Positions 42,324 through 49,958 of a DNA stretch of 49,958 nucleotides are shown piece by piece (position 1 is the first letter of the stretch; every line of letters starts with the position of its first letter). The translations under genes and the position numbers were made by a program. The DNA is from Oscillatoriales cyanobacterium (lineage in GTDB: Bacteria > Cyanobacteriota > Cyanobacteriia > Cyanobacteriales > Microcoleaceae), in assembly GCA_004293365.1 (NCBI GenBank), contig RDYN01000026.1:1-49958 (forward strand). The letters run 5' to 3'. Under the pieces are notes generated by a model. That model was not told the DNA's origin, searched no databases, and worked only from the letters and a program-made list of their open reading frames with translations.

Positions 42324-42554
42324 ATGGCTGAGAAAAGCAAACGCGGATTCGCATCTATGGACGCAGAAAAACAGCGTGCAATTGCTAGCAAAGGCGGAAA
42401 AGCTGCACACGCGAAAGGAACTGCCCACGAATTTACTTCGGAAGAAGCCAGAGAAGCTGGTCAAAAAGGTGGCGAAGCTGTCAGCAGAAATCGGGAACAC
42501 ATGGCTCAAATTGGTCGCGAAGGCGGCCGGAAAAGCCGCAAAAGCGAAGCTTAA
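42324..42554 (+). CDS. KGG repeat stress-associated protein
   Basis: The 76-residue, highly charged hydrophilic protein has KGG motifs: RGFASMDAEKQRAIASKGGK, HEFTSEEAREAGQKGGEAV and MAQIGREGGRKSR. It belongs to the YciG/GsiB-like general-stress family, which is thought to act as hydrophilin-type protectants. ATG 42324 is fixed by AAGGAG at 42312-42317. A strong stem-loop follows after about 20 bases. Expression under stress is likely from family knowledge; the leader hairpins suggest control. Confidence 0.9.
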   Translation: MAEKSKRGFASMDAEKQRAIASKGGKAAHAKGTAHEFTSEEAREAGQKGGEAVSRNREHMAQIGREGGRKSRKSEA

Positions 42555-42575
42555 TTGAGTCTGTGACAATTTCAA

Positions 42576-42602
42576 CACAGTGACTGAAATATCGTCACTG
42601 TG
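42576..42602 (+). terminator. Stem-loop after the KGG gene
   Basis: CACAGTGAC pairs with GTCACTGTG around TGAAATATC. It lacks a strong T run, so it may be a terminator or an mRNA-stabilising hairpin. Confidence 0.55.
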
Positions 42603-42707
42603 CGATTCTTAAGAAGTTATGAAGCTGTCTTGAGGGTCAACAAGTTTGCGGGCTAGACAAGGCAAGCAAACACCAGTCTGTCTCTCAATAAAAGCCAATC
42701 CGATCGC
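42603..42707 (+). ncRNA. Possible small RNA ahead of a strong terminator
   Basis: This non-coding segment lies between the KGG stem-loop and a very strong terminator and has no convincing plus-strand gene of its own. It may simply be KGG 3' UTR or encode a small RNA. No known RNA motif was recognised. Confidence 0.25.
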
Positions 42708-42734
42708 AAAAAGCCCCGAAATCGGGGCTTTTTT
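42708..42734 (+). terminator. Strong rho-independent terminator
   Basis: AAAAAGCCCCGA pairs with TCGGGGCTTTTTT with almost no loop and ends in a T run. The A-rich left flank would let it work in both directions. Confidence 0.85.
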
Positions 42735-42793
42735 GTTTGTGAGACGAAATATTTGGTTAACTAAGGATCGTGAATTAAATAATTTACACATAT

Positions 42794-42825
42794 TTGTGGG
42801 ACGGGCTCTCCCGCCCATCCCACAA
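42794..42825. repeat. Palindromic repeat TTGTGGGA(C/T)GGGC
   Basis: TTGTGGGACGGGC and GCCCATCCCACAA form a 13-bp hairpin with one wobble pair. A related half (CGTCCCACAAG) lies near 29940. Confidence 0.65.
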
Positions 42826-42894
42826 GAACAATAAAAATTGTAAGTTATTTAATTCTCATTCCTAATATAGTTGGCGATCGCACTTTTTGACCTC

Positions 42895-43013
42895 AGAAAC
42901 CCCATTTCTTTGTAGATTTCTCGTTACCAAACCCAAAACTCCCAGAAACCCGGTTTCTTTGTAGATTTCTCGTTACCAAACCCAAAACTCTTAGAAACCG
43001 GGTTTCTTGGCCC
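42895..43013. repeat. AGAAACCGGGTTTCT-type repeats
   Basis: Two tandem units with a 49-bp period (TTTGTAGATTTCTCGTTACC and AAACCCAAAACTC), bounded by CAGAAACCCGGTTTCT and TAGAAACCGGGTTTCT palindromes. The ends are those of the 68-bp elements at 12.5-14.4 kb, with a different core. There is no gene in 42735-43093. Confidence 0.75.
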
Positions 43014-43093
43014 AAGCGCGTGGGCCCGGAAACTGTCCGAAGTCTTGATATAAATAAGTAAGATTTTTATATTTTTCAGGAAACAATAGAATC

Positions 43094-43621
43094 ATGACAA
43101 ACCAGCTCAATTTAACATGGACAGAGGCTGGGGTGCGTCAAACTCAGACGATTCAAAACGGACAGCCAAGCAAAAACCCGCCAAGCGTAAGACTCGGACG
43201 CGACCCAGCGCAGTGCGATATAGTATTTTCGGATTCCAGCGTATCGGGGTTGCACGTCGAAATATTTTTTAATCAAGAATTGCAGGAGTATGCAGTGCGG
43301 AATTTGCGCGCCAGCAATCCGCCCCTGGTAGACGGAAAAATTGTCGCCTCGGGCGAAGCAATATTGAAATCCGACAGCCGCATCCATTTAGGCCAAGTGG
43401 AAATCGAGGTGAATGTAACTGAGGTGCACTTAGCCGCGCCGCTGACAGTTTTGCTTGGGGCGCCTCCGGTTCAAATTTCTTCCCCGCCGACGCAGCCTTC
43501 CACCTACGGTTTGCAGTGTCCCAAGTGCAGCCGCGTTTCGCCTTACGCGCAGTTGAGTGCGGGGTGTCCGTGGTGCGGTACTTCTTTGGCGGCGGCGGCG
43601 AGTGTGGTGCTCTCGGAGTGA
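43094..43621 (+). CDS. FHA domain protein with C-terminal zinc ribbon
   Basis: The 175-residue protein has an FHA domain at about residues 25-110 (VRLGRDPAQCDIVF, SSVSGLHVEIFF, PLVDGKIV), which normally binds phosphothreonine peptides. The typical NG pair before the last strands is replaced by VDGK. A linker rich in Pro/Thr leads to a C-terminal zinc ribbon (CPKC and CPWC, about residues 144-163). A signalling adaptor role in the cytosol is likely, with Ser/Thr kinases as partners. The next gene, 311 bases downstream on the same strand, also begins with FHA. Confidence 0.87.
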   Translation: MTNQLNLTWTEAGVRQTQTIQNGQPSKNPPSVRLGRDPAQCDIVFSDSSVSGLHVEIFFNQELQEYAVRNLRASNPPLVDGKIVASGEAILKSDSRIHLGQVEIEVNVTEVHLAAPLTVLLGAPPVQISSPPTQPSTYGLQCPKCSRVSPYAQLSAGCPWCGTSLAAAASVVLSE

Positions 43622-43932
43622 GGGGAGAGAAAAAGCCAAAATGGGCCGATCGCTCTTTTGTTCGATCGCGCGATCGCCAATGCTAGGATCTTGCTGGCAA
43701 CGACACCTAATTTTCACTTCCTGACACTTTTGGGACTGCATTCAATCGAAAATCTCAAATATCAGGGGCGAAATAACGAGAAATCTACAGATATTCTGGG
43801 TTTATAGCCCCCATGCACCTAAAACTATTAAAGTTTTTGAGATAAGCCCCGAGATCAAATCACATCTCTCAAATTCAAAAATCTTTTTTCGCAGAAAGCT
43901 CAAAGCCGACTGCTAATGTTAAAAAAATAATA
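43622..43932. other. Spacer between the two FHA genes
   Basis: No gene recognised. HIP1-type CGATCG clusters lie at about 43650-43680. The right end (AAAAAAATAATAATG) reaches the next start without a clear ribosome site. Confidence 0.45.
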
Positions 43933-45936
43933 ATGAATCCTCAACCCTTGCACCTGCGACTTACCTGGAAAGATACAGCTACGGGGGATTGTCGCTCCCC
44001 GATACTCGAATTGCCCATCGCTTTGGGACGTATTTTTGAAGCTATGCCCGCCACCATCAACGGTGAGCGAGTTTCTCGAATTCCCCTCAAAAGCAGTCAA
44101 GTGTCTCGGTTTCACGCTGTGATTGCAACCGTTGGCGACAGTATCGCAGTTACTGACACTGGCAGCCGCAACGGTACTTTTGTCAACGGCACCCGCCAAA
44201 CCCGGTGCGTGCTGGCAAATGGCGATATGCTGCAAATCGGGCCCTACAAGATAGCCATTTCATTTACTGTTAATTCCACAGAAACCCAGTCTGTCAATTC
44301 TCACATTTTCTTTAACCCGCAGACCAATAGGCCAGACCCCGCGTTGGGGCCGCAAACGGTGTCGCCGCTGCCTCAAACACCTAGTAAAGGAGAATTTCCG
44401 CCGATCGCATTTTTGCAGGCAAATCAAGTCACAATGCGATCGATCCAATCTATGGGACTCCCGGTTGAAGAAATTGATTGGGCTGCTGTTGGTGGCGGTT
44501 TGGGCAGCTTGATTTGGGTGGATTTGCTGAGAATTTGCGGTGTGAAGGTCGATCGAATTGCAGTTTTGGCCATGGAAGAGCAACCTTACGCCCGTTACCG
44601 TCGGTTGTGCCTGAATTCTCAAATTCCGCTCCGGGAACGGCTGCGATCGAATTCTGACTCGTGTCCAGACAACATTTGGGGCTGGCCTCCCTATGCTGTG
44701 CGGGAAGCTTGGCAGGAATTGCGGAAAGGGCGGTTGATGGTGTCGCTGAAGTTGATGTGGCAGGTGTTTGCGGAACCGACTTTTGCCGAAACTTATACGC
44801 CGCGCGCCGGAAATGTGTTTGATTCGATTGATAGGGAAACTGCGCGTATCGGGTGGAATCAGATGTTTCGCTACGGGAGAGTGCGGGCGATTCGGAAAAC
44901 AGATGACGGCAGGTACGCGATCGCTTATTCTCGATCGAATGCCAACGAGCGCGATCGTGCTTTTTTAATCGCCAAATACGTACACTTAGCCACCGGCTAT
45001 CCCGCGATTCAATTTTTGCCCGACTTGCAAGAATACCGCGAAAAAACCCAGGATTTTGAGTCGGTTGTCAACGCTTACGAAAGCCACGACGGCGTTTACG
45101 AAAAGTTGGAAGCCCGGGGCGGCAGCGTGTTAATTCGAGGGCGGGGAATAGTCGCTTCGCGGGTGGTGCAGCGGATTTATGAAGCGCGACAGCGAAATGC
45201 CAACATTCAAGTATTGCATTTGATGCGATCGGCCAAACCTCAAGGTAACAAATTTAACCTCGCCGTGCGACAAGTCGAAAATCACTATGAATTTCAACCT
45301 TTCAACTGGCCCAAAGCCTGTTGGGGCGGCGAACTCCGCGTACTTTTGGAAAAAGCCAAACCCGAATTTCGCCCGCAGTTTCTCGGAGACTGGGGCGGCA
45401 CTACCACAGCCAATCGCAGCGACTGGCGGCGCATTGTCAAAGAAGGTTTAAGTCAAGGATGGTATCAAATTACCTTCGGCGAAGTCGAGCGAGTCGAGCG
45501 CGACAGTCAAAACCGCACCGTGACTTACATTCGGGAGAAGGATCTCAAGGGGCAAATTAAGTTAGAAGCTGATTTTATTATTGACGCGACGGGTTTGGAC
45601 GCTAAGGTAAAAACCAGTCCCCTGCTAGAGGATTTGGTAGTTCAATACAATCTTCCCCTCAACAATTTGGGGCGTTTGAGCGTTAACAACGATTTTGAAG
45701 TCCCCGAATTACGCAACGCCTCCCCCAACAACCCAGAAGGGCGGGTGTACGCAGCGGGCGCGATTACTTTGGGCGGCCCTTACGCGCCCGTAGACAGCTT
45801 TTTGGGCTTGCAATACGCCGCCCTGCGTTCCGTTGAAAGTCTGGCAGCTAACGGAGCTCCGGGTGTTGGGAAATTGAGCGTTTGGCGATCGTTCGTGCAG
45901 TGGTTAAAGTGGATTTTAAATAAATCTCCCGGCTAA
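43933..45936 (+). CDS. FHA domain-FAD/NAD(P)-binding oxidoreductase fusion
   Basis: The 667-residue protein has an N-terminal FHA domain at about 20-120: LGRIFEAMPA, SSQVSRFHAVIA, VTDTGSRNGTFVNG, with all core FHA residues. A linker follows to about residue 165, then a flavoprotein part. DWAAVGGGLGSLIWVDLL is a dinucleotide-binding motif; WGWPPYAVREAW, LATGYPAIQFL, GSVLIRGRGIVASRVVQRIY (second Rossmann motif) and DFIIDATGLDAKVKTS follow, and it ends YAAGAITLGGPYAPVDSFLG. The layout resembles FAD-dependent monooxygenases of the ornithine/lysine hydroxylase type. The fusion suggests a redox enzyme recruited by or regulated through phosphorylated partners (inference). The substrate is unknown. 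Confidence 0.87.
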   Translation: MNPQPLHLRLTWKDTATGDCRSPILELPIALGRIFEAMPATINGERVSRIPLKSSQVSRFHAVIATVGDSIAVTDTGSRNGTFVNGTRQTRCVLANGDMLQIGPYKIAISFTVNSTETQSVNSHIFFNPQTNRPDPALGPQTVSPLPQTPSKGEFPPIAFLQANQVTMRSIQSMGLPVEEIDWAAVGGGLGSLIWVDLLRICGVKVDRIAVLAMEEQPYARYRRLCLNSQIPLRERLRSNSDSCPDNIWGWPPYAVREAWQELRKGRLMVSLKLMWQVFAEPTFAETYTPRAGNVFDSIDRETARIGWNQMFRYGRVRAIRKTDDGRYAIAYSRSNANERDRAFLIAKYVHLATGYPAIQFLPDLQEYREKTQDFESVVNAYESHDGVYEKLEARGGSVLIRGRGIVASRVVQRIYEARQRNANIQVLHLMRSAKPQGNKFNLAVRQVENHYEFQPFNWPKACWGGELRVLLEKAKPEFRPQFLGDWGGTTTANRSDWRRIVKEGLSQGWYQITFGEVERVERDSQNRTVTYIREKDLKGQIKLEADFIIDATGLDAKVKTSPLLEDLVVQYNLPLNNLGRLSVNNDFEVPELRNASPNNPEGRVYAAGAITLGGPYAPVDSFLGLQYAALRSVESLAANGAPGVGKLSVWRSFVQWLKWILNKSPG

Positions 45937-45939
45937 ATT

Positions 45940-45988
45940 GAAGAAGAAGGAAGAAGGAAGAAGTAAGAAGGAAGAAGGAAGAAGGAAA
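45940..45988. repeat. AAGAAGG heptamer array
   Basis: About seven units of GAAGAAG/GAAGGAA right after the FHA-flavoprotein gene. Confidence 0.85.
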
Positions 45989-46002
45989 GAGCGATAAAAT
46001 TA

Positions 46003-46028
46003 GTTCGTAGTGAGGACTTTAGTCCTCA
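46003..46028. repeat. GTTCGTAGTGAGGACTTTAG repeat, partial copy
   Basis: A half copy of the palindromic family at 29303-29436, with TGAGGACTTTAGTCCTCA as its palindrome. Confidence 0.75.
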
Positions 46029-46053
46029 AACTCTTATAACATCTCCTTCAATT

Positions 46054-46143
46054 TAAAATCCCCAATTTTAATCCCAAATCGAAGGCGCTTCGCATTCAAT
46101 CTCAAATCCCCAATCTAAAATCCAAAATCCCAAATCTAAAATC
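46054..46143. repeat. Degenerate AAATCCC/AATCTAA repeats
   Basis: A run of AAATCCC, CAATCTA and similar 7-bp-like units up to the ATG of the next gene, which thus lacks a normal ribosome site. Confidence 0.65.
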
Positions 46144-46145
46144 GA

Positions 46146-46574
46146 ATGACCCCCACCTTATTCGGCCGCTGGCAAACTCGGTTACTGCTATTTGCAACCA
46201 TCGGCGTTTTAGTAACCCTGCCATTTTTTTTAGGTTTAATCACCTCCACATCGGGCGCAATTTTTTTCTTAATTTTAGGCTATGCAGCCATTTTTGGCAT
46301 CGGCTGGGATGTCTTATATATCTACATCCAGCAATTTCGCTGGGATCGAGATTGGCCCGGCGCATTTCAATTGATCGCCGGCATTTGGGAAGCACTTTTT
46401 GTGTTATTTTTAATCAAAACTATCGGTTTGCCCGGAATACCGCGAGAAGATTTTGATTTAGGAGCTTTTGCCTTGCATTACAGTTTAGTGTGGCTGGCTA
46501 TTTATCTAGCATCGCAAACGCTGATGCGAATTTTATTTCCCTACTGGCGTTTCCGAGGCGGCCAATGGTTGTAA
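46146..46574 (+). CDS. Conserved membrane protein of unknown function
   Basis: The 142-residue protein has four predicted membrane segments (LLLFATIGVLVTLPFFLGL, GAIFFLILGYAAIFGIGWDV, FQLIAGIWEALFVLFLI, YSLVWLAIYLASQTLMRI). The loop QQFRWDRDWPGAFQ is a likely conserved feature. No catalytic motif is seen. Composition and codon use resemble nearby housekeeping genes. The family is not recognised. Confidence 0.75.
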   Translation: MTPTLFGRWQTRLLLFATIGVLVTLPFFLGLITSTSGAIFFLILGYAAIFGIGWDVLYIYIQQFRWDRDWPGAFQLIAGIWEALFVLFLIKTIGLPGIPREDFDLGAFALHYSLVWLAIYLASQTLMRILFPYWRFRGGQWL

Positions 46575-46671
46575 AAATATTGTGTGATTTTTGTGATGCT
46601 TGTAGGAACTGGTTTTACAAACAATCTGTGTCTAAGACCAATAATCTCATCAACCCGCCCCGGCCAATTAT

Positions 46672-46721
46672 CAATTCCCCATTCCCGATTCCCAATGCCC
46701 AATTCCCAATGCCCAATTCCC
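46672..46721. repeat. CCCAATT/CCCAATG heptamer array overlapping the methyltransferase start
   Basis: Seven 7-bp units (CCCAATT, CCCAATG, CCCGATT). The array contains the likely ATG start codon of the methyltransferase and encodes its first residues. Confidence 0.85.
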
Positions 46722-47894
46722 TGTATATTCTCATTTTTTTCCGGTTCGGGATTCCTTGACCTCGGTTTTGAATTAAATGGGTTTCATGTAGTCTATGTCA
46801 ATGAAATTTTCTCACCTTTCATGCAAGCATACCGTTATTCTCGCCAGTGTCTGAATTTACCGCTACCAGAATACGGACACTGCGAAGGAGAAGCAGCAGA
46901 TGTAACTCGGCTTGTAGAAGGAAAACCAGCTTCTCGCCTGCGGGAATTGATGCAAGATGCCCGCCAGCATCACGATATTATTGGATTTATTGCCGGGCCA
47001 CCTTGTCCCGACTTTTCAATAGGTGGCAAAAACCGAGGTGGGGAAGGAGATAAAGGCAAACTTTCAGCTTCCTACATAGAATTGATTTGTCAGCAGCAGC
47101 CGGATTTCTTTTTGTTTGAAAATGTCAAAGGTTTGTGGAGAACTAAAAAACATAAAGCTTTTTACGACGAACTCAAGCTTAAGTTGGCTGATGCGGGATA
47201 TGTTTTTGTGGAACGTTTAATAAATGCGATCGAATATGGAGTACCGCAGGATAGAGATAGAATTATCTTAATCGGTTTCCACAAACATCTTGTCAAAGAT
47301 AGGGGCATTTGTTTAGATAAAAACAGCCAAATGTTGCCTCAAGGTTTATTTCCTTGGTCGAGTCAGATATTATATCCCAAATCGGAAGTTTTTTCTAATC
47401 CTTGGCCTGAGACTGATGCGTTTGCCTGCGATAGTTGGTTGCCTTGCCCCGATGGCATTTCCAAAGAGTTAACAGTACAGTTTTGGTTCCAAAAAAATGA
47501 TGTTGTAAACCATCCCAATTCCGAACATTATTTTCAGCCGAGAGCGGGGATTAAAAGGTTTGCTGCTGTCGATGAGGGAGATGATTCTAAAAAATCTTAC
47601 AAGCGTTTGCACCGCTGGCGTTATTCCCCAACTGCTTGTTACGGCAATAATGAAGTTCACTTACACCCTTACAAAGTTCGCAGGCTTTCTGTTGCAGAAA
47701 CCCTGGCAGTTCAGTCTTTGCCAAAAGAGTTTGCCCTGCCCGCAAATATGACATTAACTAATATGTTTAAAACCGTGGGAAATGGAGTTCCTTATCTGGC
47801 GGCACAAGCTATTGCTAAAACTATTTTATATTTTTTAGATAATAGTTTTCAAGCGTCTCATATTCCCGAATTTTTGAAGAAGTCGGAAATCTAA
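46695..47894 (+). CDS. Orphan DNA cytosine-5 methyltransferase
   Basis: About 399 residues. C5-methyltransferase motifs run in order: I FSFFSGSGFLDLGFE, IV GPPCPDFS with the catalytic Cys, VI FLFENVKGL, VIII PQDRDRIILIG, and IX-X LAVQSLP and TVGNGVPYLAAQAIAK. The variable target-recognition region lies between about 215 and 320, so the target site cannot be predicted. No restriction endonuclease adjoins it, so it may be regulatory or protective. The N-terminus is unusual: family members normally start a few residues before motif I, whereas here those residues come from a heptamer repeat (MPNSQCPIPC). ATG 46695 is preferred; GTG 46584 or ATG 46596 would add 33-37 unlikely residues. Confidence 0.88.
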   Translation: MPNSQCPIPCIFSFFSGSGFLDLGFELNGFHVVYVNEIFSPFMQAYRYSRQCLNLPLPEYGHCEGEAADVTRLVEGKPASRLRELMQDARQHHDIIGFIAGPPCPDFSIGGKNRGGEGDKGKLSASYIELICQQQPDFFLFENVKGLWRTKKHKAFYDELKLKLADAGYVFVERLINAIEYGVPQDRDRIILIGFHKHLVKDRGICLDKNSQMLPQGLFPWSSQILYPKSEVFSNPWPETDAFACDSWLPCPDGISKELTVQFWFQKNDVVNHPNSEHYFQPRAGIKRFAAVDEGDDSKKSYKRLHRWRYSPTACYGNNEVHLHPYKVRRLSVAETLAVQSLPKEFALPANMTLTNMFKTVGNGVPYLAAQAIAKTILYFLDNSFQASHIPEFLKKSEI

Positions 47895-47908
47895 AATTTA
47901 TTACTATT

Positions 47909-48001
47909 TGTAGGGTGCGAAATGGGCACCTTAATACTATTTGTAGGGTGCGAAATGGGCACCTTACCGCTACCAATAAGGTGCGCATTGCGCACCCTAC
48001 A
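47909..48001. repeat. GTAGGGTGCGAAATGGGCACCTTA repeats
   Basis: Two direct copies of ATTTGTAGGGTGCG plus AAATGGGCACCTTA at 47905-47968, and an inverted relative (AAGGTGCGCATTGCGCACCCTAC) ending at 48000. The ends recall the GTAGGGTGCGTCAG elements. Confidence 0.8.
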
Positions 48002-48106
48002 ATTCCTAAAGTTCCCAATTCCCAGACGTATCTTATTTAACGCAGAAGTGTTATAATAACTTGTTAAGGTTGAAAACCTAGATTTTTTATTTCCCTGCAA
48101 TTCGCC

Positions 48107-49447
48107 ATGACCGTTAAACCCCGCCGCTATCACATTACCACTTTCGGATGCCAGATGAATAAAGCCGACTCGGAACGGATGGCCGGCATTCTCGAAAATA
48201 TGGGCTTTGAGTTCTCCGAAGACCCGAACGACGCTAGTTTGATTCTCTACAATACTTGCACGATTCGCGATAATGCTGAACAAAGAGTTTATTCTAATTT
48301 GGGAAGGCAGGCTCATCGCAAGCGCAAAGAACCTGGTTTAACTTTAGTTGTAGCTGGATGTGTGGCGCAGCAGGAAGGTGAGGCGCTGCTGCGGAGAGTG
48401 CCGGAATTGGATTTAGTAATGGGCCCGCAACACGCTAACCGACTTGAAGATTTGCTGGAAGAAGTTTTTCAGGGTAATCAAGTTGTGGCGACTGAAGCTG
48501 TGGAGATTATGGAGGATATTACTAAGCCTCGCCGCGATAGCAAGGTGACTGCTTGGGTGAATGTAATTTATGGTTGCAATGAACGCTGCACTTATTGTGT
48601 TGTGCCGAATGTTCGCGGGGTTGAACAGTCGCGAATGCCGGAGGCAATTCGGGCTGAAATGGAGGATTTGGGCCGGCAAGGTTACAAGGAGGTGACTTTG
48701 TTGGGGCAGAATATTGATGCTTACGGGCGCGATTTGCCGGGGACGAAACCGGATGGTAGCAACCTGCATACTTTGACTGATTTGCTTTATTTTGTGCAGG
48801 ATGTTCCGGGAGTCGATCGCCTGCGTTTTGCTACTAGCCACCCTCGCTATTTTAATGAACGATTGATTAAGGCTTGTGCGGATTTGCCGCAGGTTTGCGA
48901 ACATTTTCACGTGCCTTTTCAGTCTGGGGATAATGAGATTCTGAAGGCGATGTCTCGTGGTTACACTCAGGAGAAATACCTGCGAATTGTGGATATGATT
49001 CGCCGTTATATGCCGGATGCTTCGATTACGGCTGATGCGATTGTCGGGTTTCCTGGGGAGACGGAGGCGCAGTTTGAGAAGACTCTGAAGTTGATCGAAG
49101 ATGTTGGTTTTGATTTGGTAAACACTGCTGCTTATTCGCCTCGCCCTGGTACGCCTGCTGCTTTGTGGGAAAATCAGTTGAGTGAGGAGGTGAAAGCCGA
49201 TCGCCTGCAACGCATCAATCATGTCGTGACTACAACGGCTATGGATCGCTCGCAGCGCTATTTCGGGCGCACGGAGGAGGTTTTGGTGGAAGTCCAAAAT
49301 CTCAAAGATCCAACTCAGGTGATGGGGCGCACTCGCGGCAATCGTCTCACATTTTTTAAGGGGGATATTGCACAATTGGCTGGTAAGATTGTGCGTGTTA
49401 AAATTACTGATATTCGCGCTTTTAGTTTGACTGGAGAAATGCTGTAA
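48107..49447 (+). CDS. miaB: tRNA-2-methylthio-N6-dimethylallyladenosine synthase
   Basis: This radical-SAM methylthiotransferase modifies i6A37 of tRNAs that read UNN codons. The 446-residue protein starts [17 protein letters not shown]. It carries the three cysteines of the auxiliary cluster (GCQMN, NTCTIR, AGCVAQQ), the radical SAM motif GCNERCTYC, the [12 protein letters not shown] segment and a C-terminal TRAM domain (about 375-440, [12 protein letters not shown]). Length and order are normal. The gene stands alone; a large hairpin follows its stop. Confidence 0.97.
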   Translation: MTVKPRRYHITTFGCQMNKADSERMAGILENMGFEFSEDPNDASLILYNTCTIRDNAEQRVYSNLGRQAHRKRKEPGLTLVVAGCVAQQEGEALLRRVPELDLVMGPQHANRLEDLLEEVFQGNQVVATEAVEIMEDITKPRRDSKVTAWVNVIYGCNERCTYCVVPNVRGVEQSRMPEAIRAEMEDLGRQGYKEVTLLGQNIDAYGRDLPGTKPDGSNLHTLTDLLYFVQDVPGVDRLRFATSHPRYFNERLIKACADLPQVCEHFHVPFQSGDNEILKAMSRGYTQEKYLRIVDMIRRYMPDASITADAIVGFPGETEAQFEKTLKLIEDVGFDLVNTAAYSPRPGTPAALWENQLSEEVKADRLQRINHVVTTTAMDRSQRYFGRTEEVLVEVQNLKDPTQVMGRTRGNRLTFFKGDIAQLAGKIVRVKITDIRAFSLTGEML

Positions 49448-49495
49448 GAGTTTGGGTTGTATGGTGTGCCCCCAACCACCTTACCGTCCAGGTAT

Positions 49496-49550
49496 GTTGT
49501 TGCGCTTGGGCGCTCTTATATATTATATAGTAGCGCCCCAGCGCAACAAC
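49496..49550 (+). terminator. Large GC-rich hairpin after miaB
   Basis: GTTGTTGCGCTTGGGCGCT pairs with AGCGCCCCAGCGCAACAAC, 19 bases per arm with one mismatch, around a 17-base AT-rich loop. No T run follows. It could stop transcription, protect the miaB 3' end or be a palindromic repeat. Confidence 0.6.
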
Positions 49551-49582
49551 GTGCCATAAGAGTGTAATTTCTGATAAAGATT

Positions 49583-49641
49583 GGTTTGTAGTGAGGACTT
49601 AAGTCCTCGGATGGATGCGGACTGAAGTCCTCACTACTAAC
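49583..49641. repeat. GTAGTGAGGACTT palindromic repeat
   Basis: GGTTTGTAGTGAGGACTTAA at the left and GAAGTCCTCACTACTAAC at the right; same family as 29303-29436. Confidence 0.8.
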
Positions 49642-49735
49642 ATTGTTTGCGGGCGATCGACTGAACAGGATGTTAGGTTGCTGGCTGGCGGTCAAATTAG
49701 ATTTGATTTTTATTAAGAAAAGAGAGTTAAAATCC

Positions 49736-49939
49736 ATGACACAAAGTTCAGAATTCGACGCACAACAGTCAATTCCCCAAACAGATGCAGAAGGTGAATT
49801 GCCGCAGCCAAACGAACGCGGAGAGTACAAAAGAACATCTCACCGATATTGGGAAGCCACAAATTCAGGTAGTGCCCTGAAGGAAAGGATCGAGAGAATA
49901 AAACTCACGTCAAAGAAAAGTAGGCATTTAGAGTTGTAA
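49736..49939 (+). CDS. Small hydrophilic protein of unknown function
   Basis: The 67-residue protein reads MTQSSEFDAQQSIPQTDAEG, then PNERGEYKRTSHRYWEATNS and LKERIERIKLTSKKSRHLEL. It is charged, without membrane segment, and rich in Gln/Glu/Lys. GAGAG lies about 12 bases upstream of ATG 49736. No family is recognised; it could be a small conserved cyanobacterial protein. An upstream ATG (49643) would add a segment running out of the repeat. Confidence 0.55.
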   Translation: MTQSSEFDAQQSIPQTDAEGELPQPNERGEYKRTSHRYWEATNSGSALKERIERIKLTSKKSRHLEL

Positions 49940-49958
49940 ATTAGCATTGTAATGATGC

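Noticed and set aside
48413..49375. 320-residue frame opposite miaB
   Set aside because: Antisense shadow of miaB with low-complexity composition.

Overview
The window reads as the chromosome of a filamentous cyanobacterium, most likely an Oscillatoriales-type organism (Microcoleus/Oscillatoria-like; inference). The evidence is the 3' end of psbA (photosystem II D1) at the left edge, a lumenal CYP38/TLP40-type cyclophilin, many HIP1-type GCGATCGC octamers, heptanucleotide tandem repeats between genes, and many dispersed palindromic repeats. No tRNA, rRNA, CRISPR array or intact transposase was recognised.

Layout. 1-7.0 kb is housekeeping: psbA end and terminator, a GerMN-domain protein, an ArsR regulator, efp-accB, the cyclophilin, a small membrane protein and thiL. 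7.0-15.0 kb is an accessory block, mostly on the minus strand: a membrane protein with a small partner, an Rpn-type PD-(D/E)XK nuclease, a TPR-CHAT protease-like protein, a truncated paralogue of it surrounded by five copies of a 68-bp palindromic element, and a Uma2 nuclease. 15-30 kb holds a cysteine desulfurase, a zinc-knuckle/RelE-like protein, a phospholipase-D/EF-hand/ComEA-type lipoprotein, a Ca2+/H+ antiporter, a DUF6391 protein, a translationally coupled Pro-rich lipoprotein and MORN protein, an aspartic protease, gpmI, secG, a metzincin-like protease and a Nudix hydrolase.

30.2-34.5 kb is the strongest candidate for an undescribed system: a plus-strand operon of a winged-helix protein, an AAA/ORC-like ATPase and a PD-(D/E)XK nuclease. 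The ATPase is split by one in-frame TGA, after which the same frame stays open for another 227 codons. Two Uma2 paralogues follow on the other strand, one with an internal duplication.

36.3-50 kb: a large LOV-PAS-GGDEF-EAL protein (blue light to cyclic-di-GMP), a decayed SPFH/prohibitin pseudogene, endonuclease V, a KGG stress protein behind a structured leader, an FHA-zinc-ribbon protein and an FHA-flavoprotein fusion, a membrane protein, an orphan cytosine-5 DNA methyltransferase whose 5' end is made of heptamer repeat, miaB and a small unknown protein.

Repeats are a major theme. At least three families of hairpin-forming dispersed repeats occur. One is a two-hairpin element whose copies carry compensatory base changes in both stems while linker and loop stay fixed.
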